A DNA stretch of 39,213 bases from Alphaproteobacteria bacterium (GTDB lineage Bacteria; Pseudomonadota; Alphaproteobacteria; Rhodobacterales; Rhodobacteraceae), in contig VGDH01000011.1 of assembly GCA_016869835.1 (NCBI GenBank), forward strand, positions 1 to 39,213, given 5' to 3'. Position 1 is the stretch's first letter, and every line of letters begins with the position of its first letter. The notes beneath the pieces were generated by a model that saw only the letters and a list, made by a program, of their open reading frames with translations, was not told where the DNA came from and did no database searches. The position numbers were made by a program, and so were the translations under genes. This document shows, one piece after another, positions 34,910-39,213 of the stretch.

Positions 34910-35172
34910 GCATTACAACCACCGCCGTTCTTTTTGCCGTCACCTGGTTCATGGTGTTCTTCTGCGTCTTGCCCTTGCGCTTCAAAAGCCAAGCAGATCA
35001 TGGTGCGGTGACACCCGGCACCCCAGCTTCGGCCCCTGAAGAGGCTATGGTTGGAAAGAAAGCCAAGATCACCACCGTGGTTGCCGCTGTGGTCTTCGCC
35101 GGGCTTTACTGGACCATTACATCGGAGCTGATCACGCGGCACAATATGGATGTTTTTGGCATCCTGAACTAA
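34906..35172 (+). CDS. DUF1467 family membrane protein
   Basis: 88 residues with two membrane helices (TTAVLFAVTWFMVFFCVLPL and ITTVVAAVVFAGLYWTI) joined by a polar loop with LRFKSQADHGAVTPGTPASAP, the family hallmark. Function unknown. It is translationally coupled to mce by a 4-bp overlap. Its end overlaps the convergent EI24 gene by 4 bp with no terminator between. Confidence 0.9.
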   Translation: MSITTTAVLFAVTWFMVFFCVLPLRFKSQADHGAVTPGTPASAPEEAMVGKKAKITTVVAAVVFAGLYWTITSELITRHNMDVFGILN

Positions 35173-35861
35173 CCCCGCGCCATCATGCGATGGACAAGGT
35201 GGGTAAAGGTCGCTACCCCCAGAACCGGGATCACGAGATTGAGCAAGGGCACCGAAAGCGGCGCGGCCATCAGGATGCCCGCCAGCCAGATCCGCCCCGA
35301 ATGACGCTGACGCAGCGCCTTGGCCGCCTCGCGCCCCAGTCGCCGCGAGGCGACCAGGGTGAAGTATTCCCGCCCTAAAAGCCAGCCGTTCACCGCCCAG
35401 AACACCACCGGCACGAAGGGGCCGGCAAAGACATACAGCACCAGCGCCAGCGCATTGGCCGAAATCACCAGGCCAAGGAAGTTCAAGGATTGCACCAGGC
35501 TATCGCCCAGCCTGACCGGGGTCACCGGCGGCAGGCCGGGGTAATGGCGGTCCTCGACCGCATCGGCGATGTCTTCCAGAAAGAGCCCCGAAAAAGCTGA
35601 GGCGACCGGCACCATCAGAAAGACCGACAGGCCCAATATCAGCAGAAGCGATCCCCAGCCCAGAAGCGTGTCGATCCCGGTGCTAGGGCCGATGAAGGGG
35701 ATCTCAAGGCTGCCGGGCGCAAAGCTGTCGATCAGCACCAGAAATCCCGCATAGACCGCGGCCAGAAGCCCCAGCGCCAGAAGGATGCCCAAGCCCATCA
35801 CCCGGCGGAAACGCGCGTCCCCGATCTGGCCAAGTGCCATGAAAAAGCTGGAAAAGATCAC
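35169..35861 (-). CDS. EI24-domain (CysZ-like) membrane protein
   Basis: About 230 residues with several hydrophobic helices. FFMALGQIGDARFRRVMG at the N-terminus and SAFSGLFLEDIADAVEDRHYPGLPP are typical of EI24 proteins; CysZ is a sulfate transporter of this family, but this short form lacks clear evidence of that role. I start it at GTG 35861, which makes a GTGA overlap with the nitroreductase stop; an ATG at 35873 and one at 35840 are alternatives. Confidence 0.85.
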   Translation of the reverse strand: MIFSSFFMALGQIGDARFRRVMGLGILLALGLLAAVYAGFLVLIDSFAPGSLEIPFIGPSTGIDTLLGWGSLLLILGLSVFLMVPVASAFSGLFLEDIADAVEDRHYPGLPPVTPVRLGDSLVQSLNFLGLVISANALALVLYVFAGPFVPVVFWAVNGWLLGREYFTLVASRRLGREAAKALRQRHSGRIWLAGILMAAPLSVPLLNLVIPVLGVATFTHLVHRMMARG

Positions 35862-36436
35862 GCAAGCCCCCATTGCACCACGCGCGCAAGGTCCGGGCGT
35901 GGGCGTTCGGGGGCAGGGGCGCCGGGCGTGCCGATGTGGATGATGCCTGCAACCGTTTCAGCCGGTGTGCAGCCAAAGGCCTCGGCGCAGAAGGGGGGGT
36001 CATGCGACACCCAGCCGGTCAGCCAATTGGCCCCCCATCCGGCGGCACTGGCGGCATTGACCAGCCCCAGACACAGCGCGCCTGCCGACAAAAGCTGTTC
36101 GGCGCGCGGGATCTTCGGCACCTCTTGCGGCGACGAGATCACCACCACTGCAAGCCCGCCACGATCAAACTGGCCGCGCCCCTTGTCGATCTTCTCGGCA
36201 TCCCCCCCCAGCGCGCGCGCCCGCGCCTCGGCCAGATCGGCCAGCCGCGCCATGTCGGGCCGCGTCAGAACGATCAGCCGCCACGGCTCCAGCTTGCCAT
36301 GGTCGGGCACCCGCAGCGCGGCTGTCAGAATCGGCTCCAGCTCGGCCCGGCTTGGCACGGGTCCGGCAAAGAGCTTGGCCGGTTGCGACTGGCGGCGGGC
36401 AAGGAAATCAAGGGCGGCAGGGTTGGGCTGGGGCAT
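35858..36436 (-). CDS. Nitroreductase family protein (YdjA-like)
   Basis: 192 residues of the FMN-dependent nitroreductase fold. DFLARRQSQPAKLF near the start, ALRVPDHGKLEPWRLIVL (FMN-binding SxxR/PWR type, short YdjA-like form) and GWGANWLTGW in the middle support the call. Such enzymes reduce nitro groups, quinones or flavins with NAD(P)H; the physiological substrate is unknown. Start at 36436 with GGAG upstream. Cotranscribed with EI24. Confidence 0.9.
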   Translation of the reverse strand: MPQPNPAALDFLARRQSQPAKLFAGPVPSRAELEPILTAALRVPDHGKLEPWRLIVLTRPDMARLADLAEARARALGGDAEKIDKGRGQFDRGGLAVVVISSPQEVPKIPRAEQLLSAGALCLGLVNAASAAGWGANWLTGWVSHDPPFCAEAFGCTPAETVAGIIHIGTPGAPAPERPRPDLARVVQWGLA

Positions 36437-36543
36437 GGGTATCTCCGGTTTGCCCAAGGTGTCCGGCAAAGGGCGGGGCGGGTCAAGCCTGCGCCGCGTG
36501 GCAAGGCTTGCATTCGCCGCCCGGTCGGGGGAAACATGGTGCC

Positions 36544-36801
36544 ATGGACAAGGGGGCTTGGGCAGATCTGGCGGTGGCGGGGGCAGAATTTGCCCTGAGC
36601 GTGACCCCACGCGCCCGGCGTGAGGCGATCAGCCGCGACGAAACCGGCATCCGGGTGACGGTGCTTGCCCCACCCGAAGAGGGCCGCGCCAATGCCGCCG
36701 TGCAGGCGCTTCTGGCCCATGCGCTGGGCGTTGCCAAGTCGCGTCTTGTCTTGGTGCATGGGGCCACATCGCGCGACAAGCTGTTTCGGCTGGAACCCTA
36801 A
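36544..36801 (+). CDS. DUF167 (YggU-like) protein
   Basis: 85 residues. FALSVTPRARREAI...IRVTVLAPPEEGRANAAVQALLAHALGVAKSRLVLVHGATSRDK is the standard DUF167 pattern, with the conserved GxAN and SRxK positions. A small conserved protein of unknown function. Divergent from the nitroreductase. Confidence 0.92.
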   Translation: MDKGAWADLAVAGAEFALSVTPRARREAISRDETGIRVTVLAPPEEGRANAAVQALLAHALGVAKSRLVLVHGATSRDKLFRLEP

Positions 36802-36811
36802 AGCGCGGCCT

Positions 36812-37054
36812 TCAGGCCTTTTTCTCGATCCGGTAGCTGCCTTCGGGCAGATCGAGCGCGGCGGCCAGATCGCGCAACTGCGCCATGGACAGGGTAATCA
36901 CCAAAGGCTCATCCGTCATGTCATCGACCTGCCGGATCACCACGCAATCTTCAAACGCCTCGATGATCACATCTTCTTGTAAGGGCATGTCGGGATCGCC
37001 CTCATCGACAAGGGTGATCACGGTGGCGTCGAATTCGTGCTCGATGGTGAACAT
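36812..37054 (-). CDS. Small acidic protein of unknown function
   Basis: 80 residues from ATG 37054 (MFTIEHEFDATVITLVDEG). The protein is acidic and mixed alpha/beta in look, with LVITLSMAQLRDLAAALDLPEGSY near the end; no signal peptide or membrane helix. I do not recognise the family, though the codon use and divergent placement opposite the M48 gene look like a real gene. The frame is open upstream to 37099, but without a good start. Confidence 0.65.
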   Translation of the reverse strand: MFTIEHEFDATVITLVDEGDPDMPLQEDVIIEAFEDCVVIRQVDDMTDEPLVITLSMAQLRDLAAALDLPEGSYRIEKKA

Positions 37055-37188
37055 GGGGGAATGGTAGGCGGTGCGGGGCCGCAGGGCAAGCGATTGCACC
37101 CCGGCGCGGTCAGATTTCCGTGAGGGGCTGGTGGCGCGCCGGGTGGGGCTGCTAGATGAGGGCAGGGCGGCAAAAGGTGGGGCAGGTC

Positions 37189-37911
37189 ATGGCGACAAGA
37201 CGGTGGGGCATGATGCTGGTCATGCTGGCGGGGCTTCAGGGCTGCGTGCAGCCGATGCCTGCGCCCGTGCCACCTCAGCCGCTGCCGGTTGGCACGTCGA
37301 CGCCGCTTCTGCCTGTCGAAGAGGCGGCCGAGAATTTCGTCGCCGTTGTCGCCCGCGTGAAGCCGGTGGCCGAGGATTATTGCCGCAGCCTGCGCCGCCT
37401 GGCCAATTGCGATTTCCAGATCGTGATCGACGACCGGCCGGGTCAGCCTGCCAATGCCTTTCAGACCGTGGACCGCACGGGCCGGCCCATTCTGGCCTTT
37501 ACCGTTCCCTTGATCCGCGACGCGCGCAACCGTGACGAGCTGGCCTTTGTCCTGGGCCATGAGGCGGCCCATCACATCGCAGGCCATCTGCCGCGCCAGC
37601 AAAGCACGGCGGTTGCCGGTGCGGTTCTGGGTGGCATCCTTGCCCAGATGAGCGGCGGTGGCGAACAGGCGATTGCCAGCGCGCAAGAGTTCGGCGCCTT
37701 CGTCGGCGCGCGGCAATACTCCAAGGAGTTTGAACTGGAGGCCGACATGCTGGGCGCCGAGATTGCCTATGTCGCAGGCTTTGACCCCCGGGTCGGGGCG
37801 GCCTTCTTTGACCGCATCCCCGATCCGGGCGATCAGTTCCTGGGCAGCCACCCCGCAAATTCGGACCGCAAGCGCGTGGTGGCCGAGACTGTGGCGCGTC
37901 TGGGCGGCTGA
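37189..37911 (+). CDS. M48-family metalloprotease lipoprotein
   Basis: 240 residues. A lipobox LQGC (Cys19) after a short hydrophobic signal makes it a predicted lipoprotein. The catalytic zinc motif HEAAH is at ~124-128, and a third-ligand Glu lies in YSKEFELEADMLGAEIAYVAG. These are periplasmic proteases (YcaL/BepA-like) that turn over or check outer-membrane proteins. Normal length for a single-domain M48 without repeats. Confidence 0.9.
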   Translation: MATRRWGMMLVMLAGLQGCVQPMPAPVPPQPLPVGTSTPLLPVEEAAENFVAVVARVKPVAEDYCRSLRRLANCDFQIVIDDRPGQPANAFQTVDRTGRPILAFTVPLIRDARNRDELAFVLGHEAAHHIAGHLPRQQSTAVAGAVLGGILAQMSGGGEQAIASAQEFGAFVGARQYSKEFELEADMLGAEIAYVAGFDPRVGAAFFDRIPDPGDQFLGSHPANSDRKRVVAETVARLGG

Positions 37912-37939
37912 GCGTATCCCCGCCTGCCGCTGACCGGAT

Positions 37940-37953
37940 TTGACCTGCGTCAA
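37940..37953. promoter_or_regulatory. FNR/FixK-type box
   Basis: TTGAC-CTGC-GTCAA is a perfect dyad of the TTGAN-N4-NTCAA form bound by FnrL, FixK and Dnr in alphaproteobacteria. Its centre is ~66 bp before the DUF6455 start; at -41.5 spacing, transcription would begin near 37988, 25 nt before that ATG. It suggests low-oxygen control. Confidence 0.65.
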
Positions 37954-38012
37954 GGCAAGGCCCGCCCCGCCCCGGCACCATGGGCCAAAGCGACATCGCA
38001 AAGGGGCCTGTC

Positions 38013-38264
38013 ATGTTTGCCCATCCTCAAGCACCCCGGGCCTGGGGCTTTACCCGCGGCATGGCGCGGGTGATCGGCTGTTCACTGACCGATGCGGTGG
38101 TGGATGGCTGGCTAAGCCGGGAAGAGCTGGGCGATCTGGTCGAGGTCTGCCGCAGCTGCGGGCAGACCCGGCAATGCACCGATTGGCTGGCCCGCACGGT
38201 CGAGGCGCAAAGCCTTCCCGCCTTCTGCCCCAACGCCGCAGCGCTTTCGGCGCTGAAACCCTAA
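38013..38264 (+). CDS. DUF6455-type small Cys-motif protein
   Basis: 83 residues. The motif CRSCGQTRQCTDWL, then LPAFCPN, gives four cysteines in the pattern CxxCx(5)CxxWL...C that marks DUF6455, a small family frequent in Rhodobacterales. The cysteines could bind metal or a cluster. Start at 38013 has AGGGG 8 nt upstream; an ATG at 37980 lies before the predicted transcript start. Preceded by an FNR-type box. Its stop overlaps the convergent gene by 4 bp. Confidence 0.85.
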   Translation: MFAHPQAPRAWGFTRGMARVIGCSLTDAVVDGWLSREELGDLVEVCRSCGQTRQCTDWLARTVEAQSLPAFCPNAAALSALKP

Positions 38265-38554
38265 TCTTCCCCGTCCAGGCCCGCGGCCTGCACGGCGATG
38301 GCGGCGGCATGGGCCGCCTCGCAGGCGGCCTGGGCCGCCGCAATTGCAGGGTCCGCCATCAGATCGGCGATCAATGCGTCAACCTGTGGATCATAGTGGC
38401 TGATCGAGGTTTCCCGGTGGCCGCGCCCGGCGCGCAGGGCGAAATACTCCATGGTGTGGCGGTTGTTCTTCGCCGCCGCCTCTGGCTCGGCCTTGGCTGC
38501 CGCCCCGCGCCCCCGGGCCTGCCGCAACAGATAGCTGTCCAGCGTCTTGATCAA
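38261..38554 (-). CDS. Ala-rich protein of unknown function
   Basis: 97 residues from a TTG at 38554 that overlaps the glycosyltransferase stop (TTGA). The N-terminal half has HTMEYFALRAGRGHRETSISHYDP, the rest is Ala-rich helix (AAAQAACEAAHAAAIAVQAAG). I do not recognise the family. Coupling to the glycosyltransferase suggests they work together, perhaps in surface polysaccharide or protein modification. Confidence 0.65.
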   Translation of the reverse strand: MIKTLDSYLLRQARGRGAAAKAEPEAAAKNNRHTMEYFALRAGRGHRETSISHYDPQVDALIADLMADPAIAAAQAACEAAHAAAIAVQAAGLDGED

Positions 38555-39213
38555 TAATGGTTATACTGGGCCAGCCGATAGCCCACCTGCTCCTTCGGGA
38601 TATGGCGGAACTTGTCGCCAAGGGGCGTGCCGGGCTCCAGCGCATAGCTGCCGCCGGTCTGGGCGCAAAACACCTGCAGCGCCGTCTTGCCCTTGTAGCC
38701 CACCATGTGATGGTTGTGAATGCCGCGAAAGCGGGCGGGGTCGCGGGTCAGCGTCTTGACCGCCTGATTGGCGCGGTGGGTTTTGCCCAGGGCCATGGGA
38801 AAGGCGCGCGTCACCGGGCCCGGCTCCCAATGGGTTTGCGGCAGGTCGGAAAAGCTGCGGGCGCTTAGCGCGATGATATCGGCCTGTCCGGCCCGCGCGG
38901 TCAGATCCTGGACCCGGTGCGCGCCGATATGGACATTCAGGAATTCGTCGGTGACCAGCATCATCAGCCATTCGGCCCGGTCGATGGGATGGGCAGCACG
39001 GATGCGGACGTAACCCGCGTGCTGGGGAATGGTGCCGGGGCTCACCTCGTTCGGGACATGCCCGATCACACCCGCACGGTCGAGCGCGGCCAAAAGCACG
39101 TCGGATCCGTCGCTGCAATCGTTCGAGGCGACATAGATCGCGTCAAAACCCAGCACCTTGTGATGCGCGACCCATTCCAGGATGAAGGGCCTTCGTTCTT
39201 GAGCGCGGAAATC
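38551..39213 (-). CDS. Family-2-type glycosyltransferase, 5' end off window and frameshifted at the edge
   Basis: About 210 residues of the C-terminal part of a GT2-like protein: FILEWVAHHKVLGFDAIYVASNDCSDG, GYVRIRAAHPIDRAEWLMMLVTDEFLN (donor-site acidic motif) and HNHHMVGYKG. The family expects SALKNEGPFILEWVAHH; that peptide is present but in another frame: ISALKNEGP is encoded by the first bases, and one base is missing in the GGG at 39187-39189. Hence the visible frame begins DFRAQERRP, which is artefactual or mutated. The acceptor is unknown. Confidence 0.8.
   Translation of the reverse strand, partial: DFRAQERRPFILEWVAHHKVLGFDAIYVASNDCSDGSDVLLAALDRAGVIGHVPNEVSPGTIPQHAGYVRIRAAHPIDRAEWLMMLVTDEFLNVHIGAHRVQDLTARAGQADIIALSARSFSDLPQTHWEPGPVTRAFPMALGKTHRANQAVKTLTRDPARFRGIHNHHMVGYKGKTALQVFCAQTGGSYALEPGTPLGDKFRHIPKEQVGYRLAQYNHY

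Noticed and set aside
34505-35172. mce-DUF1467 as part of a methylmalonyl-CoA operon
   Set aside because: No mutase, carboxylase or other propionate gene is adjacent; the pair seems to be simply a conserved two-gene unit.
38549-38556. TTGATCAA at the glycosyltransferase/small-gene junction as a regulator box
   Set aside because: Half-sites without spacer and lying within overlapping coding ends.

Overview
The window is high-GC bacterial DNA with an alphaproteobacterial, almost certainly Rhodobacterales (Rhodobacteraceae), gene set. The evidence is the order leuA – mreB – mreC – mreD – mrdA – rodA, small families typical of this order (DUF1467, a Cys-rich DUF6455-type protein), a methylmalonyl-CoA epimerase, many 4-bp ATGA/GTGA gene overlaps, and short GC-rich intergenic palindromes. 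No rRNA, tRNA, CRISPR array, prophage or transposase gene was seen.

Layout. (1) 1-2334, minus strand: a tetR – aruH – aruI operon, probably arginine transamination; the regulator has an in-frame amber codon. (2) 2444-5770: a CDF metal transporter, an SH3-domain exported protein, a D-2-hydroxyacid dehydrogenase and a broken flavin-nucleotide-binding (PPOX-fold) gene. (3) 5785-16111: the main accessory region. A minus-strand catabolic cluster runs N-formylglutamate amidohydrolase-like – DctQ – DctM – DctP – glutamine-synthetase-like ligase – aldehyde dehydrogenase – iron alcohol dehydrogenase – DadA-type oxidoreductase, with a divergent RpiR regulator at its head. It looks like a complete route to import an amine or amino alcohol, gamma-glutamylate it, oxidise it, and release it by hydrolysis. 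(4) 16185-19432: DMT exporter, amidase, GhrA-like reductase. (5) 19500-25311: the cell-elongation cluster mreBCD-mrdA-rodA. (6) 25550-27768: an SRPBCC protein and leuA; leuA is preceded by a previously unannotated Leu-rich leader peptide with mutually exclusive RNA stems, i.e. a likely transcription attenuator. (7) 28043-32545: aspS with a strong terminator, then a DUF1800 (frameshifted)/DUF1501 pair. (8) 32604-39213: housekeeping and small conserved genes (GNAT, response regulator, mce, DUF1467, EI24, nitroreductase, DUF167, M48 lipoprotein, DUF6455 behind an FNR-type box, a glycosyltransferase running off the edge).

Five lesions interrupt otherwise normal-looking genes: two in-frame stops and three single-base frame changes. 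All three frame changes lie in short G/C runs. They may be genuine gene decay or consensus errors, and only read data can decide. The best candidates for new biology are the gamma-glutamylation cluster, the leuA leader and the FNR-box/DUF6455 unit.
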